Shown piece after piece: positions 1 to 9,535 of a stretch of 64,000 bases of DNA. The first letter of the stretch is position 1, and each line of letters begins with the position of its first letter. The position numbers and the translations under genes are program-made. The notes beneath the pieces were generated by a model that was not told where the DNA came from, searched no databases, and saw only the letters and a program-made list of their open reading frames with translations. The DNA is from Paenibacillaceae bacterium GAS479 (lineage in GTDB: Bacteria > Bacillota > Bacilli > Paenibacillales > Paenibacillaceae), in assembly GCA_900105225.1 (NCBI GenBank), contig LT629764.1, forward strand, positions 4,608,501 to 4,672,500. Direction: 5' to 3'.

Positions 1-417
1 GCGCTCGTAGCAAGTGGCGCCGCTGCGAGCATTAGGGATGCCTTTGATCGCTATCTTGGCGAAGGAGCTCCGGCTTATGTGAGCCAACCGCGGATTACAC
101 CGGAGGAAGGCATTGCCTGGATTACCGAAGCTGGCGGCGTGCCGGTGCTCGCCCATCCTGGTTTGTACGGCCGGGACGAGCTGGTGGAGAGACTAGCCGT
201 CGGCGGTTTGTTGAAGGGTATCGAAGCCCTTCACCCCGATCATAGCGAGGAGCAAGAGCGCAGTTATGCAGCTCTGGCGGAGCGTTATGAACTGCTAGTT
301 ACCGGAGGCTCGGACTATCACGGCCGCAGGGGCAGTGAGCTACTGCACGGAGACGTCGGGGCGAGAGTTGTGGATGCGGCTCCGCTTTTGGAGCGGCTGA
401 GTGGAGGTAGTAAGTAA
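1..417 (+). CDS. PHP-domain phosphoesterase, C-terminal part (partial)
   Basis: The reading frame is open from the first base of the window to the TAA at 415-417, so this is the last 138 residues of a gene that starts upstream. The piece contains LAHPG and GGSDYHG, which match late metal-binding His/Asp motifs of the PHP (polymerase and histidinol phosphatase) family, as in YciV/TrpH-type 3',5'-nucleoside bisphosphate phosphatases. The likely role is metal-dependent hydrolysis of phosphoesters in the cytoplasm. The first in-frame ATG-like codon at 79 is internal and not the real start. The substrate cannot be decided from this fragment. Confidence 0.8.
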   Translation, partial: ALVASGAAASIRDAFDRYLGEGAPAYVSQPRITPEEGIAWITEAGGVPVLAHPGLYGRDELVERLAVGGLLKGIEALHPDHSEEQERSYAALAERYELLVTGGSDYHGRRGSELLHGDVGARVVDAAPLLERLSGGSK

Positions 418-524
418 GTTTGTGATGAGCTTGCTGGGAGTAGATATGGAGTAGGGGAAGTAGTTCTGTGGAAATAAATTGTTAGACTGAATTCTATCAA
501 AACCTAAACTTAAGGAAAATAAAT

Positions 525-578
525 AACATAAAGGGTTCCACATATTATGCATGACTAATATGTGGAACCCTTTATGTT
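525..578. terminator. 23-bp perfect inverted repeat, probable bidirectional terminator
   Basis: AACATAAAGGGTTCC..ATTA at 525-547 pairs without mismatch with 556-578 around an 8-nt loop (548-555). It lies about 110 bp after the PHP gene and before the next gene. The arms are A-rich on the left and T-rich on the right, so the hairpin could stop transcription on either strand, though no long T run follows it. Confidence 0.55.
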
Positions 579-692
579 TAACTATCGTGTCCCGTTAGTT
601 CAGTCCTCGCTTTTTATTCCCCCCTTCCAAAACAGGAGAGTGTATCTTTTCGAAGCCTTAGGCATAAGCTCAATTATATCGTCTCTGAGAGG

Positions 693-1583
693 ATGTTGTT
701 CGTGTTTCCTTATCATTCGGGGATAAATCCAATTCCAAATCCTTATTACCGGTTTGTACCGCAGGGACAATACTATAACCCTTATTCCGAGGCAGGATGG
801 TTTTGGTCGCATTATCCTATAGGATCGGAAGGAAATTTTCGGCATTCTGAGCGGCTTACTTTTGTCCTCGTGCATGGTTCCTGGGCTGATGCTCACTTTT
901 GGGATGGCGTAGCTGCGGAACTGCGTAGTCAAGGGAACATAGTCTACACTCCAGAATACGCAGGCCATGGAACTGATCCAAATAAAAATGTCACTCATGC
1001 AATGATTACAAAATCAGTCGTTGATTATATTAGACACCTGAACCTGTACGATTTTATTCTCGTTGGGCACAGCTTTGGTGGAACAGTCATCCAAAAAGTT
1101 GCTGAACAGGTACCTGATCGTATTAAACGTTTAGTCTTCTGGGATGCGTTCGTATTAAATGACGGGGAATCGGTTATGGATGAGTTCCCGCCTCAAACGA
1201 GAAAAAGTTTTGAACAACTTAGAGCCATGTCGAATGACGATACAATCATGCTTCCGTTTGATTTGTTTCGATCTTTGTTCGTAAATACGGCCACCACCGA
1301 GGATGCCAAACTTTTTTATACAAGTGTAGCTCCAGAGCCTGCTAAACCGCTTTTTGAGAAACTGGATCTTAAAGCGTTCTACGCGCTACAAACCCCTAAA
1401 AGCTATGTATATTTCTATCAAGATAATGTATTTCCTCAAGGGGAAGGCTACGGTTGGAATCCCCACATGTCAATACGACTGGGTCTGTTCCGCCTGATCG
1501 TTGGCGATGGGGACCACTTTACAGATACACGCACAAGACCGGCTTATTTGGCACAGAAGATTTACGATGCGAGTCGGGATTGA
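693..1583 (+). CDS. alpha/beta hydrolase
   Basis: A 296-residue protein with an alpha/beta-hydrolase core from about residue 54. VLVHGSWADAHFW gives the oxyanion-hole HG region, GHSFGG (about residues 129-134) is the nucleophile elbow with the catalytic Ser, and GDGDHF near the C-terminus supplies the catalytic His. It is likely a soluble esterase or related hydrolase; the substrate is unknown. Residues 1-50 are rich in Tyr, Trp, Pro and Asn and are not part of the fold. The ATG at 693 has only GAGAGG directly against it, so the start is uncertain. The gene stands alone, with hairpins on both sides. Confidence 0.75.
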   Translation: MLFVFPYHSGINPIPNPYYRFVPQGQYYNPYSEAGWFWSHYPIGSEGNFRHSERLTFVLVHGSWADAHFWDGVAAELRSQGNIVYTPEYAGHGTDPNKNVTHAMITKSVVDYIRHLNLYDFILVGHSFGGTVIQKVAEQVPDRIKRLVFWDAFVLNDGESVMDEFPPQTRKSFEQLRAMSNDDTIMLPFDLFRSLFVNTATTEDAKLFYTSVAPEPAKPLFEKLDLKAFYALQTPKSYVYFYQDNVFPQGEGYGWNPHMSIRLGLFRLIVGDGDHFTDTRTRPAYLAQKIYDASRD

Positions 1584-1586
1584 TTC

Positions 1587-1618
1587 ACTCAAGCGTAAAC
1601 ATGCTTGAGTCTTTTTTT
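1587..1618 (+). terminator. intrinsic terminator of the hydrolase gene
   Basis: ACTCAAGC (1587-1594) pairs with GCTTGAGT (1603-1610) over an 8-nt loop and is followed by a seven-T run at 1612-1618, directly after the stop codon. Confidence 0.85.
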
Positions 1619-1710
1619 GCGCACTTGAATCGAGCCGCAGCGGCTCCGACACTGCATTCAAGTAGTTAAAGCTACTTAAACTCTGTTCGCGGGCAGTCAA
1701 CGGTTACGTG

Positions 1711-1748
1711 AAAGGGGAATGTCCGCACTTATGCGGACATTCCCCTTT
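1711..1748. terminator. strong hairpin, probable terminator for rqcH
   Basis: A 17-bp perfect stem (1711-1727 with 1732-1748, arms AAAGGGGAATGTCCGCA and its complement) lies 30 bp after the rqcH stop on the minus strand. Both strands end the stem with TTT only, so it is a stable but T-poor stop signal. Confidence 0.6.
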
Positions 1749-1780
1749 GGGCTGTAATATATATGGTAACCAATAATCAA

Positions 1781-3685
1781 CTAAGACTTGATCTCCGACG
1801 GCAATGCCTTGAGACGATTCTCGTCAGGCGTAATGAACAGCGTTTTTTGGTGGTCATAGATGACGAAACCGGGTTTGGCGCCGCTCGGTTTGTGCACATG
1901 GCGGATAAGGGTATAGTCGACTGGCACCATGCTGGAACTGCGCGCCTGGCTGTAATGAGCAGCGAGCATCGCTGCTTCCTCCAACGTCGAATCTCCGAAC
2001 TCTTGCGAGCGGATGACAACGTGGGAGCCAGGAATATCCTTCGTATGGAGCCAGGTATCACCTTGGGCGGCGAGTTTGTTGGTCAAATACTCGTTTTGCG
2101 TGTTGTTTTTGCCCACAAATATCTGGATGCCCTCCGAGGAGGTATAACAGAGCAGCAGCGGTTTGGTAGGCTTTTTGCGTTTGGCTCCGCGCTTCTCCCG
2201 AGCTCTTAAATAACCGCCTGCAACGAGCTCTTCGCGGATTTCTTCGACATCCTGTAGAGACGCGGAGGCAAGCTGTTGCAGCAGGGAATCCAGGTAGCGG
2301 ATCTCCTCGCGAGCGAGCCCCATTTGTTCAAGCACCGCTCCGGTGCTGTTGCGGGCTTTGGTGTAGCGGCGGAAATACCGCTGCGCATTCTCGGACGGAC
2401 TGAGCTGTGGATCTAGCTCGATCGTCACAGATGCACCGTTTTCGTCATAGTAGTTAACGACCTCGACGGAGCGATCCCCTTTTTGGAATGAATGCATGTA
2501 GGTGGTCAAAAGCTCACCTAAAATCCGGAATTTCTCCGCTTCCTTAGCCTCTTCCAGAGTCACTGCCTGTTTATCCAGCTTTTTCGCGTTTTTGGCTCGT
2601 TCGTTATTAAGGAACTGAAGCATATCCGAGACGCGCTGCTTGACGGTGTCGCGGCTGGCTTTGTCGCCGTAAAATGCTTCGAGACATTCACTTATAGTGC
2701 CGAAAGCTTGGCGTTCACCTTCCACGTGGGTCAAAGTAGTAATGGAGAACAGCGATTTGCCATCCGGTTTGTCTACGATATTCGGCTCGTAGTCATGATC
2801 TCTGGCGGCGTTCAAAAAAGTATTGAAAACGGGCCAAAGCTCTTGAGCCTGCACGGAACCATCCGATAGCGCTGCTGCGTCGTCTGCAGTTCCGTCCGCT
2901 TGTCGAGCGGCAGGAGAACTTGCCGCTGCATCGTTTGTAGCGTCTTCAACCGCATGGTCGGCAAGTGATCGTGCCGCTGCGCGGAACACAAGCTCTTTGG
3001 CCAGCAAAGGGCTAACACCGCTGAAGGCAGAGACGAGGCGCTTCAGGGGCGGCTCGGGTAATGCCGCTGCTTCTTCAGTCGCTTCCGCTTCAAAATCGAT
3101 AGAGTTGCTCTTAGGGCTTTTGACCGCCCCCATAATCGCGAGGAATTCCTCACTGCTGTCTATGTCCAGCGGATTGCCCTTGCCCTGCTCGGGAGGCGAG
3201 GTGTAGCGGGAGCCAGGCATGACGATTCGGAAGCTGCTAATGGCTGGTGTGATATGGTGAATGCCATCATGAATGATGCCGCTTGCTGTATCCGTCAAAA
3301 TAATATTGCTATGTCGCCCCATCAGCTCAATGATGATTGTTTTCAGCGATAAATCGCCTAGTTCATCCCGCTGCCGGATTTCGATGTGGATAATCCGCTC
3401 CATCCCGATCTGCCGGATCGCCTCAATCTGGCCGCCCTCGCAATATTTGCGGAGCAGCATGCAGAACATCGGAGGCTCCATCGGATTCTGATAGCTGAGC
3501 TCGGTCAGATGTACGCGTGGATAGGTTGGGTTGGCCGACAGAAGCAGACGGCGTCCGCCGCCGGAGCCGCGGGTTTGCAGCACCAGATCATGCTTCGTTG
3601 GTTGATGAATTTTATGAATGCGGCTGCCGACGAGCTGCTGCAGCTCGTGGACGGCAGCGCGTGTTACGAAACCGTCTAATGCCAT
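1781..3685 (-). CDS. rqcH: RqcH/NFACT ribosome quality-control protein (formerly FbpA-like)
   Basis: A 634-residue NFACT-family protein. In bacteria RqcH binds 50S subunits with stalled nascent chains and recruits tRNA-Ala to add C-terminal alanine tails. Visible parts: NFACT-N (residues 1 to about 210), a Lys/Glu-rich coiled-coil middle, and NFACT-R near the C-terminus with DTWLHTKDIPGSHVVIR. I chose the ATG at 3685 because it begins MALDGFVT, as the family does, and has GGAGGAG nine bases upstream; the frame stays open to 4081 but that stretch overlaps the divergent ATPase start. Odd points: the functionally important Asp-Arg pair reads Glu96-Arg97 here, and there is an Ala-rich insert around residues 240-300. 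Confidence 0.92.
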   Translation of the reverse strand: MALDGFVTRAAVHELQQLVGSRIHKIHQPTKHDLVLQTRGSGGGRRLLLSANPTYPRVHLTELSYQNPMEPPMFCMLLRKYCEGGQIEAIRQIGMERIIHIEIRQRDELGDLSLKTIIIELMGRHSNIILTDTASGIIHDGIHHITPAISSFRIVMPGSRYTSPPEQGKGNPLDIDSSEEFLAIMGAVKSPKSNSIDFEAEATEEAAALPEPPLKRLVSAFSGVSPLLAKELVFRAAARSLADHAVEDATNDAAASSPAARQADGTADDAAALSDGSVQAQELWPVFNTFLNAARDHDYEPNIVDKPDGKSLFSITTLTHVEGERQAFGTISECLEAFYGDKASRDTVKQRVSDMLQFLNNERAKNAKKLDKQAVTLEEAKEAEKFRILGELLTTYMHSFQKGDRSVEVVNYYDENGASVTIELDPQLSPSENAQRYFRRYTKARNSTGAVLEQMGLAREEIRYLDSLLQQLASASLQDVEEIREELVAGGYLRAREKRGAKRKKPTKPLLLCYTSSEGIQIFVGKNNTQNEYLTNKLAAQGDTWLHTKDIPGSHVVIRSQEFGDSTLEEAAMLAAHYSQARSSSMVPVDYTLIRHVHKPSGAKPGFVIYDHQKTLFITPDENRLKALPSEIKS

Positions 3686-3930
3686 GGCTGAATTGTTCTC
3701 CTCCTGCATGCGCGCGGGAATCTGCGGAAATTCATGAAAATTCCCGTAGCAAAAATGAATGCGCTGCTCCCCCAAGTGTACCACACCGGAGTAGGCCGGA
3801 GCATCTCGGGCGGCATGCGCCTTCCACTTAGGGACAAGGGATATTTCGGGGATTGTCCTCATATAGTGTCCTAGAGCCTTGCGGATGCTGGTCGCAGCAT
3901 TCGTGCGACTGCAGGAGGGAGAAGAGTCGA

Positions 3931-6732
3931 ATGGAAAATAGGAATTGGCATCGGCTGTCAGAAGAAGAGCTGCTGACTCAGCTCGGCAGCTCGCCGGAAA
4001 ATGGACTGGCTCCGGAGGAAGCGACAAAACGCCTTTTGGAGCATGGCCGCAACGAGCTGTCTGAGGGTGAGAAGCTGTCACCGATCAAGTTGTTGCTCAA
4101 TCAGTTCAAGGACTTTATGGTGTTGGTGCTGATTGGCGCTACGCTCATTTCGGGTCTTCTCGGAGAGTACTTGGACGCGATTACGATTATGGCGATTATT
4201 ATTATCAATGCCGTGCTTGGCTTCGTTCAGGAGTTCAGGGCGGAGCGTTCGCTACGGGCGCTTAAAGAAATGACGGCTCCAACTGCCCATGTGCTGCGGG
4301 GTGGAGTAGTTAACGGAGTGCCAGCAAGCGAGCTAGTGCCAGGGGATATCATCGTGCTGCAAAGTGGTGACCGAATCCCGGCGGACGTCCGCTTCTTGGC
4401 AGCCAACAGCTGCCAAGCGGAGGAATCGACGCTCACCGGTGAATCGGTGCCGGTATCCAAACATGCGAATGCGATTGACGAGGACGATATTCCGCTTGGG
4501 GACAGGCGTAATATGGGCTTCATGGGCACAATGTTGACCGGCGGCACTGGTCGAGGCATCGTTGTAAACACCGGCATGGGCACGGAGATGGGCAAAATCG
4601 CCGATCTTATTCAGAAGACGGAGGAAATGGAGACGCCGCTGCAGCGCCGCTTGGAACAGCTGGGTAAAATTCTTATCGTAGTTGCTCTTTGCCTCACCGT
4701 AATGGTCGTTGTGGCAGGCATCTTGCACGGCCAGCCAGCCTACGGCATGTTCCTGGCCGGAGTCAGCCTTGCAGTGGCCGCCATTCCTGAGGGACTGCCG
4801 GCCATTGTGACCGTAGCGCTGGCGCTCGGCGTGCAGCGCATGATCAAACGCAAAGCAATCGTCCGCAAGCTGCCGTCGGTCGAGACGCTTGGTTGCGCTT
4901 CGGTCATCTGCTCCGACAAAACCGGCACGCTAACCCAGAACAAAATGACGGTTACGCGTGTATGGACGGGAAGTCGTCAACTGGAAGTGACGGGCGAGGG
5001 CTACACACCTCATGGTGGCTGCTTTGACGGCGCTAAACACGTGGAGGTGAAAGATGACTCCTCGCTCCGCCGCATGCTGCAGATTGCAGCACTATGCAAT
5101 AATGCTTCACTGGTCCGAACGGCCCCGTCTGAAGACGCAGTCCAAGCTGCTCGCAGCAGTTCCCCTGAGCCGGAGGCTGCCTGGGAGCTAAAGGGTGATC
5201 CTACTGAAGGTGCACTGGTCGTACTTGCAGCTAAAATGGGCATGACCGCGGGTTCACTGGAGGGACTTTACCGTCGCGAGCAAGAATTTCCGTTTGACTC
5301 GGAGCGAAAACGGATGTCGGTCGTTGTGTCGCATCAGGGTGGTCGCAGCATATACGTCAAAGGTGCTCCTGATATGCTGCTTGAGCGCTGTAACTATATT
5401 TTATGGGAAGGCAAAGTGGTACCTTTCACCGCTACACTTCGTACAAAAGTGCAACAAGCGCAGGAAGGGATGGCCCAATCAGCGCTGCGTGTGCTCGGAC
5501 TTGCTTACCGCGATCTCAAGCCTCAAGACCCTTGCTCCACAGCGGATGAGGCTGAGTGCCAGCTCGTGTTCGCAGGCTTGACCGGCATGATTGATCCTCC
5601 GCGCCGCGAAGTTCAAGGAGCAATCGCCACCTGCCGCCGCGCCGGCATTAAAACGGTGATGATTACTGGTGATCACCAACTGACGGCCGAGGCAATTGCA
5701 GGCCAACTCGGCATCATGCCGCGTGGCGGCCTGTCGATCAGCGGGCGTGAGCTGGCGGCGATGTCGGATGACGAGCTTGATGGGGTAGTCGACAACATCT
5801 ATGTTTATGCGCGTGTATCGCCGGAGCATAAGCTGCGCATCGTCAAATCATTGCAGCGGCAAGGTCATGTCGTGGCGATGACCGGTGATGGCGTCAACGA
5901 CGCCCCAGCTATCAAGGCGGCTGATATCGGCATTGCCATGGGCATTACCGGAACCGATGTGTCCAAGGAGGCTTCCTCGTTAGTGCTGGGAGACGACAAC
6001 TTTTCCAGCATCGTGTCGGCGATTGAGGAAGGGCGCAGCATTTATGAAAATATTCGCAAGTTTATCCGTTATCTATTAGCTTCCAACGTCGGTGAAATTC
6101 TGACGATGTTCCTGGCGATGATGGCTGGTCTTCCATTGCCGCTGGTGCCGATCCAGATTCTGTGGGTCAATCTCGTCACCGACGGCCTGCCAGCCATGGC
6201 GCTCGGCGTTGACCAAGCGGAAAACGATCTAATGACGCAGAAGCCTCGCCCGGCTCGGGAGAGCATTTTCGCCCGGCGGCTTGGCTGGAAAATTATCAGC
6301 CGCGGCGTGCTGATTGGTGTATGTACGCTGGGTGCGTTCTGGCTGACGCTGAGGAGCGCGCCGCAAGGCGCTCAAGGACTGGCGCTGGCGCAAACCGTCG
6401 CATTTGTGACCTTGGTCATGGCGCAGCTGATCCATGTGTTCGATTGCCGCAGCTCGCGCTCTATTTTTCACCGCAACATTTTACAAAATAAATATCTTGT
6501 GTTCGCGGTGCTGTCCTCACTCGTTCTGATGCTGGCGGTGCTGTATGTGCCTGTGTTGCAGCCGATCTTCAAGACGGTGCCGATCGGTATGCGTGAATGG
6601 TGTCTCGTACTCGTGGCGGCGGGTATTCCGACGTTCCTCATGGGCATGGGCAGCGTGCTTGGCACCAAGCGCCGCGGACCGAAGTCCCGCATCAGCTATA
6701 CAAGCAGCGGCAACCAACCTTCCTTACGCTAA
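3931..6732 (+). CDS. yloB: calcium-transporting P-type ATPase (SERCA type)
   Basis: A 933-residue P2-type ATPase that exports or sequesters Ca2+ at the cost of ATP in the cytoplasmic membrane. Sequence signs: actuator motif [15 protein letters not shown] with the phosphorylated Asp at about residue 329; hinge [10 protein letters not shown]; an IPEGLPA membrane motif typical of Ca2+ pumps; and about ten membrane spans. The start at 3931 follows GCAGGAGGG at 3911-3919; the frame is open to 3853 but the extra residues are unlike the family, whose N-terminus here is [11 protein letters not shown]. It is divergent from rqcH and ends at a hairpin. Mn2+ or mixed specificity cannot be excluded. Confidence 0.93.
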   Translation: MENRNWHRLSEEELLTQLGSSPENGLAPEEATKRLLEHGRNELSEGEKLSPIKLLLNQFKDFMVLVLIGATLISGLLGEYLDAITIMAIIIINAVLGFVQEFRAERSLRALKEMTAPTAHVLRGGVVNGVPASELVPGDIIVLQSGDRIPADVRFLAANSCQAEESTLTGESVPVSKHANAIDEDDIPLGDRRNMGFMGTMLTGGTGRGIVVNTGMGTEMGKIADLIQKTEEMETPLQRRLEQLGKILIVVALCLTVMVVVAGILHGQPAYGMFLAGVSLAVAAIPEGLPAIVTVALALGVQRMIKRKAIVRKLPSVETLGCASVICSDKTGTLTQNKMTVTRVWTGSRQLEVTGEGYTPHGGCFDGAKHVEVKDDSSLRRMLQIAALCNNASLVRTAPSEDAVQAARSSSPEPEAAWELKGDPTEGALVVLAAKMGMTAGSLEGLYRREQEFPFDSERKRMSVVVSHQGGRSIYVKGAPDMLLERCNYILWEGKVVPFTATLRTKVQQAQEGMAQSALRVLGLAYRDLKPQDPCSTADEAECQLVFAGLTGMIDPPRREVQGAIATCRRAGIKTVMITGDHQLTAEAIAGQLGIMPRGGLSISGRELAAMSDDELDGVVDNIYVYARVSPEHKLRIVKSLQRQGHVVAMTGDGVNDAPAIKAADIGIAMGITGTDVSKEASSLVLGDDNFSSIVSAIEEGRSIYENIRKFIRYLLASNVGEILTMFLAMMAGLPLPLVPIQILWVNLVTDGLPAMALGVDQAENDLMTQKPRPARESIFARRLGWKIISRGVLIGVCTLGAFWLTLRSAPQGAQGLALAQTVAFVTLVMAQLIHVFDCRSSRSIFHRNILQNKYLVFAVLSSLVLMLAVLYVPVLQPIFKTVPIGMREWCLVLVAAGIPTFLMGMGSVLGTKRRGPKSRISYTSSGNQPSLR

Positions 6733-6802
6733 ACGATGCAAAGAGAAGAGATGCAATCCAATGCTACGAAGCATCCATTCCTGTAACCCCACAGCCTTCC
6801 GG

Positions 6803-6826
6803 CCTCCTGCGCCGGGAGGTTTTTTG
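6803..6826 (+). terminator. intrinsic terminator of the ATPase gene
   Basis: CCTCC (6803-6807) pairs with GGAGG (6815-6819), with further G/C around the loop, followed by a T run at 6820-6825. Confidence 0.7.
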
Positions 6827-6940
6827 TGATAGTAAGTGCAAATCTTCATCTGATTTGGGAATACCTTTGGAGGGGGGATTACGCTATGCTAGTAGAATCG
6901 TAATGACTAAATAACTGATATCAAGGGAGTGCACATAGAG

Positions 6941-7771
6941 ATGGAATTTACAAAAATGAACGGGCTGGGCAATGACTTTATCGTCGTATTTGGAGAAAAG
7001 GACCTTCCTATAGGGGTGGACAAGCTCGCCGTGGATTTGTGCAACCGTTACTTCGGCATTGGTGCGGACGGCCTCGTGTATATTCTACCTTCCGAGCGCG
7101 CAGACTTCCGCATGCGCATTATCAACTCCGACGGCTCAGAGGCGGAGCAATGCGGCAATGCCATTCGCTGCGTGGCTAAATATGTATTCGACAATGGTCA
7201 TACGGACAAACAGTCGCTGACAATTGAGACGCTCGGCGCTGGTGTGCAGCAAGTAGAGCTGACGGTAGAGGACGGCAAGGCGGCGTTCATCCGTGTAGAC
7301 ATGGGTGAGCCGATCCTGGAAGGTCTGCGTGTTCCGACGACGATTGATGCTGAGCGCATTGTTGGTCATCCAATCCAAGTGGATGGCCGCGAATTCAGCT
7401 TCACAGCTGTATCGATGGGCAATCCGCATGCAGTTATCTATGTGGATGACGCGGCAGGCTTCGACCTGGCGGCGTGGGGTCCGAAGCTGGAGGCACATCC
7501 GATGTTTCCGCGCAAAACCAATGTGGAGTTTGTTACGGTTAATAGCCGCAATCAAGCGGATATGCGCGTCTGGGAGCGCGGAGCTGGCCCAACGCTGGCA
7601 TGTGGTACAGGCGCCTGTGCAACGGTCGTTTCTTCCGTATTGAACGGTTTGACCGATCGTGAGGCTACTGTATCGCTGAAGGGCGGAGATCTTTTGATCG
7701 AGTGGAGCGAGGTCGACAATCATGTGTACATGACAGGTCCCGCTGCTGAAGTGTTCCGCGGCAAGCTGTAA
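6941..7771 (+). CDS. dapF: diaminopimelate epimerase
   Basis: A 276-residue DapF. It interconverts LL- and meso-diaminopimelate, giving the peptidoglycan cross-linker and the lysine precursor. The two catalytic cysteines are visible: Cys71 in EQCGNAIRC and Cys221 in LACGTGACA. The fold is the usual duplicated one and the length is normal. The ATG at 6941 is preceded by AAGGGAG at 6923-6929; an in-frame GTG at 6929 overlaps that ribosome site and is unlikely. The gene appears monocistronic, with a terminator before and after it. Confidence 0.96.
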   Translation: MEFTKMNGLGNDFIVVFGEKDLPIGVDKLAVDLCNRYFGIGADGLVYILPSERADFRMRIINSDGSEAEQCGNAIRCVAKYVFDNGHTDKQSLTIETLGAGVQQVELTVEDGKAAFIRVDMGEPILEGLRVPTTIDAERIVGHPIQVDGREFSFTAVSMGNPHAVIYVDDAAGFDLAAWGPKLEAHPMFPRKTNVEFVTVNSRNQADMRVWERGAGPTLACGTGACATVVSSVLNGLTDREATVSLKGGDLLIEWSEVDNHVYMTGPAAEVFRGKL

Positions 7772-7847
7772 GCAAACTTGTAACAAAAACTAAAGCTGTG
7801 GGTTGGCGTGCTGCATCCATTTTGTAATGTTCTGCATATCAAAACAA

Positions 7848-7887
7848 AACGCACCAGCCGCCCCTTAAGGGCGACCGGTGCGTTTTT
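7848..7887 (+). terminator. intrinsic terminator after dapF
   Basis: ACGCACC pairs with GGTGCGT around an inner CGCCC/GGGCG stem with a TTAA loop; TTTTT follows at 7883-7887. Confidence 0.85.
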
Positions 7888-7900
7888 CTATTTTTCCATC

Positions 7901-8012
7901 TCGGTATTAACCGTATTGCTCCCCATACTAGAATAGGAATAATGTATGTCCCATCTCGTATTTCCCTTCGCATACGCATACCGATTTTCCATCGGTATTA
8001 ACCGTATTGCTC
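7901..8012 (+). repeat. two direct copies of a 21-bp sequence in the dapF-remA gap
   Basis: The same 21 bases, beginning TCGGTATTAACCG and ending TATTGCTC, occur at 7901-7921 and 7992-8012. The first copy continues as CCCATACTAGAATAGG and resembles the 49-bp repeat at 16.56-16.69 kb (shared pattern TATTGCTC, TACT, GAATA). The 487-bp gap 7772-8258 otherwise holds the dapF terminator and about 240 bp before remA in which I see no gene. In relatives a yicC/yloC-type gene often sits just before remA; none is visible here. Confidence 0.6.
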
Positions 8013-8258
8013 GAGATTTCGCATTGTTACTTGTTCGTTTGACGATTATCGATTAGAATAGGTACACGAATGTCCGCCCGAGGAAACTCGTTGCACGGCA
8101 TAGGCAAGTCGCTTTCAAGCAGCCCGGGGCGGCGGCAGAGCGTTTGGGCAGCATAAAATTTGTCAACACTAGTTGCAATGGTTCCGCCCATTGCCAGATG
8201 ATGGACCCGGCCAGTAGAGTCCGCTTCTGTTCCATATCGTCCGGAGGGAGAACCTGAC

Positions 8259-8519
8259 ATGGCTATCAAGCTTATCAATATCGGCTTCGGGAACATCGTA
8301 TCGGCGAACCGGATCATTTCGATCGTCAGCCCGGAATCGGCTCCGATTAAGAGAATCATCCAGGAAGCGCGCGATCGCCACATGCTGATTGATGCGACTT
8401 ACGGAAGACGTACGCGCGCTGTTATCATTACGGACAGCGATCATGTCATTTTGTCGGCTGTCCAGCCGGAGACGGTAGCGCACCGGCTGTCCGCCAAAGA
8501 TGACGATCACGACGAATAA
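8259..8519 (+). CDS. remA: RemA-type extracellular matrix regulator (DUF370)
   Basis: An 86-residue member of the RemA/YlzA family. In Bacillus subtilis RemA is a DNA-binding activator of matrix (eps, tapA) operons. The conserved family sequence is evident: [12 protein letters not shown] near the N-terminus and [12 protein letters not shown] in the middle. GGAGGGAG at 8243-8250 precedes the ATG. It lies directly before gmk with a 14-bp gap, the conserved order in Bacillota, so both are probably cotranscribed. The acidic DDDHDE tail is slightly longer than usual. Confidence 0.95.
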   Translation: MAIKLINIGFGNIVSANRIISIVSPESAPIKRIIQEARDRHMLIDATYGRRTRAVIITDSDHVILSAVQPETVAHRLSAKDDDHDE

Positions 8520-8533
8520 TAGCGGGGAGTACT

Positions 8534-9154
8534 ATGAATAAGGGATTATTAATCGTTTTATCCGGACCGTCGGGTGTCGGCAAGGGAACAGTATGCTCGG
8601 TGCTTCGCCACAAGATGCCTGAGCTGGTCTATTCTGTGTCGGCAACGACGCGCTCGCCGAGGCAAGGCGAGACGGATGGCATCAACTATTTCTTCAAAAC
8701 GCGGGAACAGTTCCAAGAACTGATCTCGCGCGGAGCCATGCTTGAACACGCTGAGTACGTTAATAACTATTACGGCACTCCTAGGGACTTTGTAGAGCAG
8801 ACCATCAACAGCGGCAAGGACATCATCCTTGAGATTGAAGTTCAAGGCGCGCTGAAGGTCAAGGAAACATTCCCCCAAGGTGTTTTCATTTTTCTCATGC
8901 CTCCGTCGCTGGAAGTGCTCAAGCAGCGCATTACCGGACGCGGCACCGAGAGCCAAGAGATTATCGATTCTCGCATGTCGATCGCAGCGGAGGAGATCAA
9001 CCTTATCCGCTACTACGATTATGCGGTTGTCAATGACGAGATTGAAGCGGCCTGTCACCGAATCCAAAGTATCGTGACTGCGGAACATTGCCGTAAGGAG
9101 CGTTACCTAGCCAGCCTGGCGGAGAGCATGCAAGCTGCATCCGAAAAAGCCTGA
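8534..9154 (+). CDS. gmk: guanylate kinase
   Basis: A 206-residue guanylate kinase, which phosphorylates GMP to GDP with ATP. The P-loop GPSGVGKGT is at residues 10-18, and the GMP-binding region [12 protein letters not shown] follows at about residues 37-48. The length is typical. GGGGAG upstream of the ATG at 8534 serves as ribosome site. It is followed after 16 bp by rpoZ in the standard gmk-rpoZ arrangement. Confidence 0.97.
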   Translation: MNKGLLIVLSGPSGVGKGTVCSVLRHKMPELVYSVSATTRSPRQGETDGINYFFKTREQFQELISRGAMLEHAEYVNNYYGTPRDFVEQTINSGKDIILEIEVQGALKVKETFPQGVFIFLMPPSLEVLKQRITGRGTESQEIIDSRMSIAAEEINLIRYYDYAVVNDEIEAACHRIQSIVTAEHCRKERYLASLAESMQAASEKA

Positions 9155-9170
9155 ACGGAGTGATTGACCG

Positions 9171-9374
9171 ATGTTGTATCCTTCTATTGATGAAATGATG
9201 AAAAAGGTTGACAGCAAGTATTCCCTGGTCGTGGCGGCAAGCCGACGTGCGCGTCGTCTGCGCGAAGGTGAGAAAAGCGAGCTGCGCGGGGCGAAGTCCC
9301 ACAAGCAGGTCGGCATCGCCCTCGAAGAAATCTACCATGATATCCTTCAGGTGGAGCAACGCAACGAGGACTAA
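9171..9374 (+). CDS. rpoZ: RNA polymerase omega subunit
   Basis: A 67-residue omega subunit, which helps fold and hold the beta' subunit of RNA polymerase. The N-terminal MLYPSIDEM, then KYSLVVAASRRAR (the conserved VxxAxxRAR region) identify it. It is cotranscribed with gmk, and a terminator follows at 9465-9492. Confidence 0.95.
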   Translation: MLYPSIDEMMKKVDSKYSLVVAASRRARRLREGEKSELRGAKSHKQVGIALEEIYHDILQVEQRNED

Positions 9375-9464
9375 ACATCCGGGCATCCACCCCGCAAGCT
9401 GGCTTGCGGGTCAAGCCTGGTATTAAACCGGGCTGATTCGGGCCACTCGCATACGGAATTGAAT

Positions 9465-9492
9465 TAACAACCCTTGCGGTTGTTATTTTTTT
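9465..9492 (+). terminator. intrinsic terminator after rpoZ
   Basis: TAACAACC (9465-9472) pairs with GGTTGTTA (9478-9485) over a 5-nt loop, followed by seven T. A second perfect but T-less hairpin (CCCGCAAG/CTTGCGGG) lies at 9391-9410. Confidence 0.85.
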
Positions 9493-9535
9493 ATCATAGG
9501 GAAGTTCAGCTTCAAGGCAGGGGGGAGATACGGTC

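Noticed and set aside
1763-2209. 148-codon plus-strand frame opposite rqcH
   Set aside because: It is the complement of conserved rqcH coding sequence with no family resemblance.
3686-4081. N-terminal extension of rqcH (132 codons)
   Set aside because: It overlaps the divergent ATPase start and promoter, and the family N-terminus and ribosome site are at 3685.
7136-7786. 216-codon minus-strand frame opposite dapF
   Set aside because: Shadow of dapF, whose catalytic cysteines and motifs are intact on the plus strand.
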